Origin: Lethocerus indicus
Lineage: Eukaryota > Arthropoda > Insecta > Hemiptera > Belostomatidae
Reading direction: 5' to 3'
Length of the DNA stretch: 64,000 nucleotides
Assembly: GCA_019843655.1 (NCBI GenBank)
Contig: JACDQD010000002.1
Span: 11,234,393-11,298,392, forward strand
Position 1 is the stretch's first letter; every line of letters begins with the position of its first letter. Below are positions 1 to 12,422 of the stretch, one piece after another. A program made the translations under genes and the position numbers. Below the pieces are notes generated by a model, which was not told where the DNA came from, did not search any database, and worked only from the letters and a program-made list of their open reading frames with translations.

Positions 1-1019
1 CCAACAACATTCCTCAATAAATTCCTGACTGGAGGAAATTTTTATTAGAATGGGGTAACAGACACTGCACTGATTTAAGAATAATATTTTTCATTCGTTT
101 ATGGTATGTGTTCAACTATAGACCGTTTTTTTATGAATAATTCTGTCTGTAGGATGGTCATAGATTTTCCCTCCATCTAAAGTCGTTAGTATTAGACTAA
201 TTGTTCAACTCTTCTCCTCGCGTAAAGGGAAGTAAGTTAAATTTGCCCGGAACTTCTTCTGGGAAAACGGAAAGATGGAGTATCATGGGGGAAATAATTT
301 ACCCGAGGGACTGAACGCATAACTAGCCACTCGGGAATACAACCCTTCCCCCACTCACAGACGCATCTTGCCCGGCATCGTACCTCCAAGGGTTCTGGTG
401 AGGAGAGAGGCCTCGTTAAAAAATATAGTTTGAAGTGTCACTTCTGTTACACATTTCTTCTGAAGCATTCCTCTTTTCGATTGTGTAGCTATGATTTAAG
501 ATTCTTTGTGAAATCGTATTCTCGAGAAAAAATAAATAAGGGTAGAGATAGAAGCACGACTCACGATAACTAAATATTTAGTTGCTTATGATAATTCTAG
601 TGCATTAAACTTAGTTGTGGATCGAATTCTTTTGAAAATATAAATCAGTTTCGCAACCATATCATTTAAAAATATTAGTCTTTCAGCGTTTATCGATATA
701 GTTCAAATGGATAAACGAATAATCTTTTTAATTCGTTTTAGTGCCGCTTAATAACCTGCTTCTTTCAAAGTATAAATTATCGATTGTTTACTGCCACATT
801 CGTCGCGGCACTAAGCATTCTGATGGTTGAAAACTCAGTTCCCACAGTTCAGTTAGCTTCCTAGGGAAGTTCTCGCTCTGCGACGCGTCAACGTGCTCTC
901 GGGAAAATTGTGGCAAATCTTCCTACGCCGTCTTGTAATTGGCAGAAAAACACGGGTAGGTTTTAACAGGGATCTCTGAAGTTGGAACAAAGTTTTAGAG
1001 CGGCGAGTCGTCTGCTGCG

Positions 1020-1280
1020 CCGTGCCCTGTTGTGTTCTGTTGCAGCAGCCGAATAACAAACTCGGTGACGCCCGTCGGTCTCTCATTAGGCGGCGAGCTC
1101 CAACCCCCCAACCAACCGGCCGACTAATGCGCGCTACCCTAACAAGCTTCCCAAGTTGGAGCCCTTTTTCCCCCCGTCCCAACTTTCCTGTTCCCGCTTT
1201 AAGTGGATTGTCCTCAGCGCCGGCACAGCGCCGCCCTTTTCCCTCTCCAGCCTGTTATCTCCGTCCGTATCGAGTTATTG
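1020..1280. other. GC-rich, CpG-containing island
   Basis: A block clearly richer in G+C and CpG than its AT-rich surroundings, containing CCAACC repeats, GCGCG and pyrimidine-rich runs. It is open in several frames because stop codons are rare at this composition, not because of a recognisable protein. A conserved regulatory element is possible but unproven. Confidence 0.35.
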
Positions 1281-4200
1281 TCGCTCGAACTCTAGTTTTT
1301 GGTCCCACATCGTAGTGGGAATGAATGTAGAACTTATACTCAGTATTTGTTGATGAGGAATTGAAGTATTTAGTTGACGCTTACAGGATGTTTGAGAGTT
1401 TACCCCATCACTATGATTATACTCATTCTAAGTTATACAAACGAATCTTTGAATCCACCCTGGAAACGTTGATTATTCTGATGGTATTGTTAAATATGTC
1501 AATCATGAGTTTTTCTTTCTTTGTATTTCCCAATATTCTTAACCCAACATCTTCATGGTAATGCACCTATTTAGTACAATTTTTCACCGTTTACCGTCGT
1601 GTCGTTTTTCTATACTTCGAAATTTGGGCCTTGGTGAAAGACCCGAGTGAACGTAAAAGAAGATTTTTAATTTTTCACGAGAGCCGAATCTGTTGGTAAT
1701 TCATAGTTATTTTTTCAGAAGGGTAGGTCTAAATTTTGTTAGGTTCACTCAGATATTAAAATTGGTTGTCACTATGTCACGGTCCACAAAGAACGCTTTA
1801 TCGAGGTCGAGTCATGCAGGTTGAGCCGGAGGCGTTTTCCAATAAAAGCTCGGTAGTGCCCGCTTTTTCATATACACTTTAGGCTACACCAGATTGATTG
1901 AAATATTTGAAAAGCCAAACTTGGCTACTCCTGTGAATAGGTTTTGTCATTTTAAACTTTATGATTTTGTCACAGTACGAGAAGTTCACTTAATATCTAA
2001 TACCAATGAAGGTAAACCACTATTCTACTAGAAACAATATTCACTAGGATACTTCACTTTCACTTTAAGTTACAATCTAAGAACCTCAGTTAGTACTGTA
2101 AATCCATTTGACCATATTCAATAAAGAGGAATCGGCAATGGGAATTCCAGTATGAAATGCAGAAATGCCTTTGGACAGGTCCATTCTGCTGGACAAGTGG
2201 ACATCGGAACGAATTTCGCGGTCTCCCATTCCCCACTTACCGTGCATTATTATTATATAATATGCCATTGTCATCCTGCTATAAACGTCCAGTTCAGGTA
2301 TCGTGACTCTCAGTGTCCGGGAAGAAAAACTGAAAAAGGGGGAAATATTGTCGGGAGCGTGCGGAGTGGACGGACGGGATAAGATTTCCCCCGGGATATC
2401 GCCCGATTCCAGATTGTGCTCTTGAGAAAAATCCAGTTTCCGGGCCGTCTTTTTTCCAAGCCCCCTAGATTCCTATTCCACCTTCCTCCCTCGGATAGGC
2501 CAACATACCTGTTTTTTACAATTCACTCTTATCGTATCAAGAAATAGATTTAGCGGTATTATTATCCAGTTTTCCCTTTTTTTTATTTCAGGTCCAATTT
2601 CTTCATTAAAATACTATAAAAAAAGGTATTGGCATGAGAACGACTAAATAACCAAATTATTGAAAATAATAATATATTTTCTATGAAAAACAATGGTACA
2701 GCTGTAAAAATCGATAAAAACTTTCAATATTTTTCATGAAGCTATTGAGTGTGATCGTTCCGTATTACTTTTTTATTGGTCGTACCATCGGACATAGTCT
2801 TTATATTGAATGTAACTATTCGTAATTGTATTTTTTTTTATAAACGTTACCAGACACATACAACAGATAAGAACCTAATAAATTGAAATAAAAGCCCGAT
2901 CGCACGTCCCCTAAAGCACTATTATTTCACTGTCACCCCCCGTTGCCATTGACCGTAATGTTTGTTTTATCGCTGTTCTCAAATAATATTTTATCTCAAA
3001 ACGATGGGATGTTTTCCTTAATGGCATTAAACTCCTTCCCCGATACAATTTCCCCAGTCAGAGACAGATTTCGCGTAGATAGTTCGACGCCACCGTTATT
3101 CTGTAGAGAACCCGAAAAAATATTTCTCCTAGTTATATTCTCTCAAAAAGAAGGTCTTTCGTTTAGCCCGGGTAACGACCCGGTCGTTAGATGTTAAAGC
3201 GGTTTGCGGCCGGATAGATAAGAGGCATCATCGGCAGCACCATCATCCCCCGCCCCCTCCCACTCCACCACCATCATCCCCTCGACTTCAAACCCATAAA
3301 ATACGGGGATAAAAATTCAGAACTCAGAGTTTTTAGCGTCTTTCTATTCTATTCCAGTCCTCCCGATCTATTTATCACCCTCTTTTCAACCCACCTTCCA
3401 CCAATTTTTATCTCGTGTCACCACTATCGCCTATTTTCTGGTTTTTGGACGAAATTCATAACCGTTCAGGTTTATCATTTTAAATCGTAAAGTCGTTAGT
3501 GAATTCATCTCTGTTTGTGGGTTCACGAATTATTTGAGGGCGATTGACGAATTGAAATTGGATTTTTGAGTTTTAAGCGGAATACATGTTTCTACTTTTA
3601 TTCTACTTCAACGCCAACTGTTGTTTTGTGATTAATAAGCGGTTCATTGATACAAAAGCTCTAATATAGCTCATTTTCGGGAATCTTATGCAAATTCTTT
3701 TTTTAATAGTTCTTCTTGGCTCTATCCAATTATTGACTTTGCCCTCGTGCGGGGCCGGTTTTCACTCCATCCACCTTTCTAACCTTTATTGACTTCTTTT
3801 TTCCCTCTCTTACCCCACTCGATTTTTCGCCGTGGGAGGCGTCGCCGAAGAGTTTCCTCGAGAGCGACAGGAAATGAAGGAAAACGTCCTAGAAAAGCGA
3901 GTTATCGGAAAATTCGGTTTCTGCCGAGAGCCCCCACCATCACCGCCTTACTTGGCATCTCCTGCACCATTTCGCGCCCGAGAAGACCGTCAATTTACAT
4001 TCTTTCAATATATTCGGGTTTATTGCTTCTGCCACGTCCTAGGTCCCATTTTACTTTATTATTATATTTGTTTGTGCTTAACATTTAACAAATTTAATTC
4101 ATCCGTCTTATTTCAGTAAAGTCCATATACAGTTAATATTTGGTATATTATTCGCTTCAATTTTTATGGTGCGATTACCATATAATCCTTCAGTGGAGGA

Positions 4201-5001
4201 AACAGTTTGGCTTATAACATAATATTAAACATGATCTTTCAAAGGCGGGTGGACGCTCAAACAAATACCAAAGCGTTAATCGTCTCCTCTATGAATTAAC
4301 TTTCAGCCGTACTTCCCTAGAAGGAGCCCTAGGTATTTTCACATCTGGCTCCGATGTCCGGGCGGATAGTGCCCCCACTTGAAAAAAATGGTTTTTATCC
4401 ACTCTGTCTGAGACCTCTTGTAATTAGGCGACTCGGGATGGGCGCGAATTTCTCAGATCTTTTTTCTCCCCTTTTCGCATTAAGCTAATTGGCTAGGCGT
4501 AAAATGCGTGAACCGACTTCTCTTGGAATTTCGACTCTCCGGAAGGCGTCTAGTCTTCTAGGACTGCGACAGTGATAAAGGTTTTTTTATAGTGATACAC
4601 TATAAAACACAATTGGAAGGGCAAGAAGAAAGTGTTTCCTATCCGAATATTCCTAACGTAATATAATACCAACAACTGTTAGGATCTTACTCCGAAGTAT
4701 AATATACAAATTATAATCCATTAAATAAAATATGTTTGCAATTTAACTGATATATATTTTAATTTATACTGATATATTATATTTTCTCAAAAGTATTTTT
4801 CAAAAGTTGGTTTCTGTCAATTTTCCATCTTTGTGTTTATGATTTATTTTTATTGTCCCGTCATGTTCTACATTTAAATGTTCTGTAGGTAGGTAAGGGT
4901 GGGGGAGCCTCCCCACGTCGGGGTGTCGTATAATTGGATGTTCCAATGGATTGGGTAGATTAGCACGCGTCGCGGTTAATTTCGCCCACTTGCACACATT
5001 A

Positions 5002-5004
<3 letters not shown>

Positions 5005-5041
<37 letters not shown>
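5005..5041. repeat. (TG)n microsatellite flanked by a near-identical direct repeat
   Basis: About 18 TG units. On the left lies CTTGCACACATTAAC (about 4989-5003). Directly after the tract lies CTTGCACACACATTAAC, the same word with one extra CA. The right end of the tract can also fold on itself, since TGTGTGTGC is followed by TT and GCACACACA. The 'CVCVCV' and 'THTHTH' open frames over this region are translations of the repeat. Confidence 0.95.
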
Positions 5042-5043
<2 letters not shown>

Positions 5044-6099
5044 TGCACACACATTAACAGAATGTTTTATTCTGTTCACGCACGCGGACAAACCGTTCAG
5101 GAACCATTTGAGATAAATCCTCTCCCAGGTTCTAAAGTTTTCGAACTTTTGATTACTCTCAGCCGGATCGTCGTCTTCCACCGGGATCTTATCTGTTTAA
5201 TTGCGACGATAATTATGAGGACAGTTCACCTCCCTGGAAATCGTACCGCCTCTAGGTCTGGCCTTCGTAGTTTTGAAGTAGGAAATCGCTGTATCCATCG
5301 ATACCCAACGTATAGCCCTAATTATAACAGGTTATTTAAAAATGTGATTGTGTACTTTGAACTTAGTTCGGTCAACAGGCTTGAAAGTATTGTGTCGAAT
5401 AAATAAACGGTCATGCTGAAAATAAAATTTCGAATAAATATATCCGTATACACACGTCGACGGTCTGGCCTCGTCGGGTGTCTTGATCAATATACCTTAA
5501 TTAATTCGCAATAGAGAAATACGCGGAGATCCATATAGAGAGGATTGGGGAGGACAATAGCTGGAGGCGGGGGCCCTGCCTGTCACATGTATGAAGAATG
5601 CTTGCAGTCGACAGTGCCGGAGCCCTGTGCGCGGATTAAAGGGCCGTGAGTGCTATGTATGTGAAGACGTGCGTGTGTGTGTGTGTACATATATGAATGG
5701 GCAGGGTGTGTGTAGTAGCCCCAGTACCGCACTGCCCGCCGCTTTTGTTTTATGCCCCCCACAGCCGAGGCGAGGCTTGTTAGCCCTCTGCATCCCCCCT
5801 CCCTGACCTGCTTTCATTTATATATATGTGAAATGGGAATTCCTCTATACCGGCTTCGTTATAAACCCAGATGTGGAACGGAGGCAGCCCTTTACAACTG
5901 GCTTAGTTCGGCGTAATATATAATAAAAAGAAAACTAGAAATAAATTATAAAAACAAGATTCTCCCCGGGCTATTAGTCTTTTCACTCCATATCGAAATA
6001 TATTTACGAATTTACTACATTCTCGGATTTGCAAGTTCACAAAATATCCCGGGGACGTATTTCCGCGAAACTTTTAATACTTAGGCTTGCAGTTATCAG

Positions 6100-6420
6100 A
6101 CTGGTTGGCGCGGTAATTAATTACACGCGTACTTAGCTCAGGGTCCCCTCCTTGGGCGAGTGACGGCCCATTAATTTGCACTCGGTCAGAGTGAGGAGGC
6201 CGGGAACTTTGTCTGCCGCAGCCCCGGCCTCAGTCAGCCGCGTTAAGTCCCCTCCGCTACAAGCTTAAAGCGCGGCCTAAAACTTGGACCGTTTAACCTC
6301 GGCCGGAGTTCGGCCATTGTTCCTTTTATTTCTTCGGGGCTAATCAAAGAGAGTGCCCTTCTCTCTGGAAACTGGAAGGCCTTCTCATAACGGCGGGGCG
6401 GATTTAACTCGCATTTTCGG
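6100..6420. other. GC-rich island with homeodomain-like core words
   Basis: The block begins with GGTAATTAATTACACGCG (TAATTA core) and contains GGCCCATTAATTTGCA and several CCGGCC words. It contrasts with the AT-rich flanks. It has no splice-site pair and no protein signature. Enhancer-type non-coding DNA is the most natural guess, at low confidence. Confidence 0.3.
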
Positions 6421-7304
6421 ACTGTTGCAGGTTGAATAATAGACTATTATCTAGCCATCTATTGAAAATTATGCGAATAAGAGGCCAACATTGCAACAAT
6501 TGCTATCTCCAATACTATTTGAACCCTTATTATTCCAAAGCCGTTTGTTCATAAAGCGCATAATAAGGTCTGATGAGCGTAATAAATTAGATCAAATTTT
6601 CATATCGTTTTCCAATAATTATTTAATGCGCCGGTCAAAAAAGGAGTACAAGTCCCGCCTTGTTATATATACGCGGGTTTCCACTTATAAGTATTAAATG
6701 TTTGTTGTATATTTCACACCCCTCTAATTTTCCCACCGATAATGGCCGAAGGCGTCCATCGCTGCGGTTTGAGGAATAAATGGCACAGTCGAAGGATTAT
6801 TTCACGGAAGCACGGAATGGAAAGTTTTGAGCCGGTGTTGGATACTGACAAAAATTATGCAAAGGCGAGACACGCAGGCCGTCGGGGGGAGATTAGGGTT
6901 GATGAAAAGGGGCTAACGACCCTCACGGATAGACGATGGACTGATGATGAGTTGGCCGGGCTCACGAAGACAACCGCTTACCCCCAACAGTCCAATCCCA
7001 ATAAAAGAATCTTTGCCTTAGAGCCCGTCTCTCATTTATTGCCTCATTCAAAATTAAACGCGCGTGTTAATAATACCTTATAATTGCTACATATAATTAA
7101 TATTTATTCTGAATAAAGTATTCAGGACAACATTACTTCAAAGCCGTTCTCCCTTCATTAATTTTTTCAGCACCGAATAAATATTTAATCCGGTTGATAG
7201 AAATATTTATTTCCATCGGGTCAGTACTGTCCGAGGGCTTATTTGAATAGTTGAAATCCCAGTTTTCCAGGGTGTACAGCCGAGGCGTTTATACAATGTA
7301 TGCT

Positions 7305-7425
7305 TGAACACGTGTACCACGTGACTCGCTGGCAGTCATGCTTCTGCTCGGCTCTGTTTGTTTACACGGCTCCACCTGTCCGCCCGGCTATGTGCTACGT
7401 GTCGACACGTGTTACCAGTCAGTAC
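7305..7425. promoter_or_regulatory. E-box (CACGTG) cluster with palindrome
   Basis: Three canonical CACGTG hexamers lie at 7309-7314, 7318-7323 and 7406-7411. The third is part of the perfect 14-bp palindrome ACGTGTCGACACGT (7397-7410). AACACGTGT at the left and ACACGTGTT at the right form an inverted pair about 100 bp apart. CACGTG is the class-B bHLH site (Myc/Max, Clock/Cycle and relatives). Which factor would bind, if any, is not visible. Confidence 0.4.
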
Positions 7426-10400
7426 GCCCCTACCCCTCCACCACAACAATTCAACTCAAATCATTCCTTCGGCCATTTTAAAATTGAAATTAAATGGTTT
7501 CCTGAATCCCCCCCCCCACATATACATGTAGCGATTCTGTTAAACATGCATTTTGAGGAATTCGGTATGAAATATTAACTGTATCCATCTTTTGAACACG
7601 TTTTTTCTCTATTGTTAAGTTTCTGTTTTCTTAATTAATGAGTTCATTACCTTGATTTTTGTTCGAATTAATTGTTTGAACAATTGTACTCTTTAGATGA
7701 GCGGAAACTGAATATTTTATCGTTAATATTAATGCTGATGTTTTGTAAAATACCCTTGTACAAACTAGTTTAAACATTTATTAATAAGTAATTTAATGTT
7801 ATTTGACCGTAAATTGCCATTAGACATAAAGAGAGAGATATATCCATGTGGGGAATGGGTTCTCTGGGGGTACTCGGGCTGATATCTCATTGAAAGTTAA
7901 GACTTCCATTGATATTTACTCGCTCCGCACACGCTCCCCTTTAATATTTACCTTCAGTCTCCAGAACGTGATATTAAGTTTCTTTCTTAGCTTCCTCTCC
8001 TATTAATTTTTCCAGGAAATGGGCTACTCCGCGCTTCAATTTTTATCTCCCGGATTTTCCAAGATTTTTCTTTTAACAAGTTTTCTCCGGCCTTTTTATT
8101 GTTTCGCTTATTTTATAAAGTTTAATCAAGTTTTTGTTCGTGGCCCCATTCCGAGACTTGTATTAGGTGTTCGGTATCCTAGGTCACGTTTTCACTAGGC
8201 TAGGGCCCCCCGACCACAAACGGCGTAAGAAATTGTTCCCATTTCCTCTGAGGTTTATTTCCAATTCGAGACATGAATCGCAGAGCTATTGCTTTTGTCT
8301 TATTAAACACGACCGAGGCTATGAAAGAATTACGTCGTTTTTATTTAAAATTTTTGTATGATAAAAATTGAGCTAATATACTTTTTTCTTGTTAGTATCC
8401 ATACAATTCGGTCACATGTTTCACAGTCAGAAATTGTGTCAAATTATGGTAAATAAACGTTATAATCATCGTATTATCACCGGATTTAATCTTACTTAAT
8501 GTACCGGCTGGGAGCGTATCTTTGTAAACAGTAATATTCATATTGTCCGCTCAGGGTGTTCCTCCAGGGGGATGGGACCGGCTCGTTCCCCCGCACAATT
8601 TATAGGCGAGTGTAGGGCCCCCTGCCGCCATTGCCGCCCTTATAACTTTGTTTGGCTCAATTGTAATTCTCAAAATTCCTTTTCGGAGTTTAATTTTGGC
8701 CGTAGGGACATGGGCAGGTCGAGTGTGAAGCCTTCCTCATTTGTTTCGGGCTCCAAGGCTCCTCTTCCTCCAAATCTTCCTAATTGCGATGTCGCCATTG
8801 ACATTTTCTTAATAACGTCCCGTATCATTTTGAGCGGCGTGTTCCCTCACTGCCATCAAAGAATGGCAATATAAAACGGAATTCAACTGAAATTACCTAC
8901 AATCACTTGTTGTACTGAAAATAAATTACTTTCGCCCAAAAGGGCACCTATGGTATATTCTTTGTTCCAGTAATTATTAATCCAAGTGTTTAGAATATTA
9001 GATTATGATAAAAGAAAATTATATAAGCTAAATTTTTCATAGAGTGGACTTAAAAACATTCATTTCTTCCGAACATTTTCCTTCCCGGCGACATTTTTTA
9101 TATGGAATTGTAAAGAAACAATTAGGCTGAAAAACAAGTTAATTGTATCGATATTGAGGAAAGAGGATGATCAATCGCCATTTGGTTAATTGAACAGGCC
9201 CTACTGTTCTGTGTAAGCCCGGCCGTGTTTATACGCCAATTACATTCGCTTACGCTTGGAGCCCCTTTCAGCATCCACTTGCATTACTCTACGAATTGTT
9301 CATTGTTGTTGTGCAATTACGGTAGCGTAACATTCTGTAGCCTTTAATTAACACTTTGGTTGTAAAATTCGATACCCGGGGAAAATTTGAATTATACGGG
9401 TTGGAATGAAAAATAAACATTATTGTTATCAATCATTATTTTGGAGGAGTTATACACCTCCAGGTGGCCGGTTGAAAGTGGTAGTTTTTTAGAAAAATTG
9501 CAGCCATGTTCAAATAGTTGTTACTCCATTCTTACTGTCAATATTACTACGTTGTACTGTCAGGTTCTTGAACGTTAACAATTAGTGGTGTTGGGAACAA
9601 TTTATTTCAGTTTCGTGTGTTATTCGAGAGCCGGGGTTTTAGGTTTGTGTCGACGACGTGGAGACGACGCTAATTGCGCCGTCTGCCAACTTGAGAACAG
9701 ACAACCAATTTTAAATTGGACCGCGGACAAGTCTAGAAACTCTAGGCCGCAACAACTCCAGACCGCCTTGATTAATGGAGTTTTGCATCCCTTCCGTCCC
9801 CACTCCGGCCCTAACTTATCTCGTTAAATGTTTAATTTTTCCCTTCTCTCCCGTTGTGTTGTGTATCCGCGGAACGAATTTAGACCGCCGTGGCCTATTT
9901 ACCGGTTGCCGTTTGATTGCCTTAAAACTTTAATTTCAAGTCTTTTACTAATTGGACACTAGAATAAGGCAGGTTGCGAATTAAAACCTGAAAAGTACGC
10001 CTAATACTATTTTTTTTATCTTCTTATCTTTTTTTCGATCATTTCATCATCAGCCTGTCCGAGATTGTTACTCGATATTTTACAAAGAGTGAATACACTC
10101 TCACTTTCAGTATTTACAACATCTTAATTTAATACAAATTAAAGGTTTTTAATTGGTGTACTTACACTGAATATTATATCCTCTTTCCGCATACATTTAC
10201 AAGTTTTCGCCGCACACCTTTTTCCCCTTCCGAAATAAAGCTAATATTTATTTTATTCATGAAGTAGAAAATTTCCCAGGCTAAGTATTTTGAGAGGCCC
10301 CTGGCCTTATAACTAGGCAGCGGGTCTTAGGCCTCTTTAAATTATTATTGCCACATTAATTTTTAATAAGGGACAGTTCACCTTTCTACCTACTGAATTT

Positions 10401-10650
10401 TTGTGCCAGTCCTTGAATCATTCCTTTAGATTCAATATCGTTCCGTAAAATTATTTTGCGCAAAAATGAAACCAGTTTGTCGTATTACTGTTTACTTGAA
10501 CTACGTGTATATATAGAGAATGCCGAAATCGCATCAGAATTTGTTTGAATTGAACAGAGATCGTATCATGAACTGAAATAAATAAGAAAATTAATAATTG
10601 CATATCTCTTGAGAATACAGCCTCGTCTTTATTGCATTAAATAATTTCCA

Positions 10651-10677
10651 TTTGTCTTTTCTGTTTCAGGTAAGAAT
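10651..10677 (+). other. Recursive splice site (ratchet point) 1
   Basis: The pyrimidine tract TTTGTCTTTTCTGTTTCAG ends in CAG at 10669 and is joined directly to GTAAGAAT starting at 10670. It is therefore a 3' splice site and 5' splice site with a zero-length exon. This is the consensus of Drosophila-type ratchet points, which are used as acceptor and then regenerate a donor for the next step. A possible downstream donor is CAA|GTATGT at 10777, which would define a 107-nt RS-exon with an early in-frame TAA; this donor is weaker than the one after point 2. The next point is 18.4 kb downstream. Confidence 0.75.
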
Positions 10678-11399
10678 TTCATCCCTGTAAAATAAGAGTC
10701 TGCTCTCTGTTATAAAGAAAATTAACTTTTTTGTTGTTGAGCCGAAAGGACGAGGACCCAGATGTAACTTACGCAAGTATGTACTAATTCTACTTAACTT
10801 TTTATTTAATTAAACAGAATTCAAAGTTTCCACAACTGGTCTTACTCAACTTGTATTACGGGCTTAGCGGATGTTCCACTGTGGCCAGTAGTTTTATTCA
10901 GGAAGTTGCATAACAATATAATTAATTATATATCGTACATAATTATGTAATGCCAACTAATTTATTTAATTAACTGTTATATAGTAGATACGTGTTATTG
11001 ATCATGTAACATTACAGTTAATATTTTATTTAGTGCAAAATTTGTTGTTATTTTCGACTGTATTTTGCCCATGATTGAACGATGTAATGTATGCTGTATC
11101 TACATTCTTGTCGCGGTAATATAATTATCTAGGCTTTTGAGGTGGATGATCCATCCATATATGTCCCCCACAAAGCATTGAAAAATTATTTCGGAGCCAT
11201 AAATATATTTTTAGGTATAATGAAAGGGCGGATATCGGCGGTTGCAAAATTGCCCGCGAAATAATGCTTTTAAAAAATGATGAAAATTAAAAGTAATATC
11301 AAAACAACTTATATTATATTAAATCAAGAAAAAATATATAAAATGTTATAAATGAAACTGCTATAGTTTTATTTCAATTTTCATTCTGAGTCACATACC

Positions 11400-11860
11400 G
11401 GTAACCGAAGAGACGTAGTTTGCCGACCCCCCTCCGTACTCTGTAGGGGTAAGGTATCCTTGGACAGTTAATATCGGTGAACCCTTCCGTCATTCATAAT
11501 TGGATGACCGGGGTCGAGTGGGGTGTTAGCTCCTAACGACCCCCGAATTAAGGCCCGGCTCAAATTAGCCCCGGCCTCTGTTTTGTCCCGGAGTTTCACC
11601 CCTTGGCCAGTGTCGCCCCAAGCCCAAGATCAACTCGATGGCCGGTTTTTGCCCCTCCGGCTAATGATTCCCGGTGTGTTGCCCCCCCTCGAAATTAGCG
11701 AAGGCCTGAAATCCGCCCTCTCCCCCACCTACCCCCTCTATCTTTCTCGTTATTCGTCACGCCGACACGGACTAACATGCTTTCTGAACGGGGACAAAAA
11801 AGACGGTGAAAAAAGAAATTCGCCCCGCCGCGGCCTCTCGGATAGTCTCTATCCGTTTAT
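11400..11860. other. GC-rich island
   Basis: A C-rich and CpG-rich block of several hundred bases, with many CCCC and GGCC words, between AT-rich flanks. It supports a 138-codon open frame at 11523-11939 (+). The predicted protein has no family motif, the start codon has no convincing context, and there is no paired acceptor and donor, so I treat the frame as a composition effect. Confidence 0.3.
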
Positions 11861-12401
11861 TGCACACATTAATTGCATCAACGGATCCGAAGCACGACTT
11901 TCTGAAGTCGTTTGTTTCTTCAACCTCACCTGCTCATAATGTAGAGTGTAATATATCTTCTCGGTTTGTATTTTAAACATGGGCTACAAATGGAAATTAT
12001 ATTCAGTCCTCTGCGTAACAACGTTTAATTTTCTTTAATACTTCGTATAGGTTGACTTGGTTTTGTTCAGTTAGAATCATTCATTTGTCACTTATTTCCA
12101 TTTCGGTTAACACGCTTATACAAGTCATAAAGTAGGAAACAGTTGAAAGTCGAGTAATTTGTCATATTTTATTTGTGATGCTGTAACAACGGCGCGGGAA
12201 TAAAATAAAATTTAATTATATTACGGCCAACTGCAACCATCGCCGCTGAGAGTCATTTCAATGGTATAGTGACTACTTGACACAGCCTCGTGACATAACT
12301 TGTTAGAAGCCGTGATTTGGTGTGGGCGTTCGGCCAAAAGCCAACCCGGTCGGGGGTCGCAGTGGTCACGGGGCCCAGTTTCATTTGTCACCGAAAACAA
12401 T

Positions 12402-12422
12402 CGATAAGTCGATAGGTCGATT
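12402..12422. promoter_or_regulatory. CGATA motif cluster (BEAF/DREF-like)
   Basis: Two CGATA pentamers lie at 12402-12406 and 12410-12414, and a TCGAT follows at 12418-12422, giving three related words in 21 bp. Clustered CGATA is the known binding pattern of the Drosophila insulator protein BEAF-32 and overlaps the DREF site TATCGATA. Whether this genome has those proteins is unknown, so an insulator or promoter role is inference. Confidence 0.3.

Larger units (their letters stand above)
1..10645. other. Non-coding stretch upstream of the first ratchet point
   Basis: No gene is recognised. The stretch is AT-rich with GC-rich patches near 1020-1280, 3215-3300 and 6100-6420. It holds a (TG)n tract at 5005-5041, a short GT run near 5675-5690 and three CACGTG boxes at 7309-7411. 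A pyrimidine tract ending in CAG at 2591 looks like an acceptor but continues GTCCAA, so it is not a donor. Open frames here, such as 4951-5406 and 6742-7083, show no family motif or paired splice sites. Confidence 0.6.

Noticed and set aside
2570..2600. Pyrimidine tract TTTTTTTTATTTCAG followed by GT, as a possible fifth ratchet point
   Set aside because: The sequence after the AG is GTCCAA, which is not a usable donor. At best it is an isolated acceptor.
4880..4900. TAG|GTAAGG as a ratchet point
   Set aside because: The preceding bases (AAATGTTCTGTAGG) are not a pyrimidine tract.
11523..11939. 138-codon open frame on the + strand
   Set aside because: It lies in a GC-rich island where stops are rare. 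It has no domain, no repeated motif and no paired splice sites.
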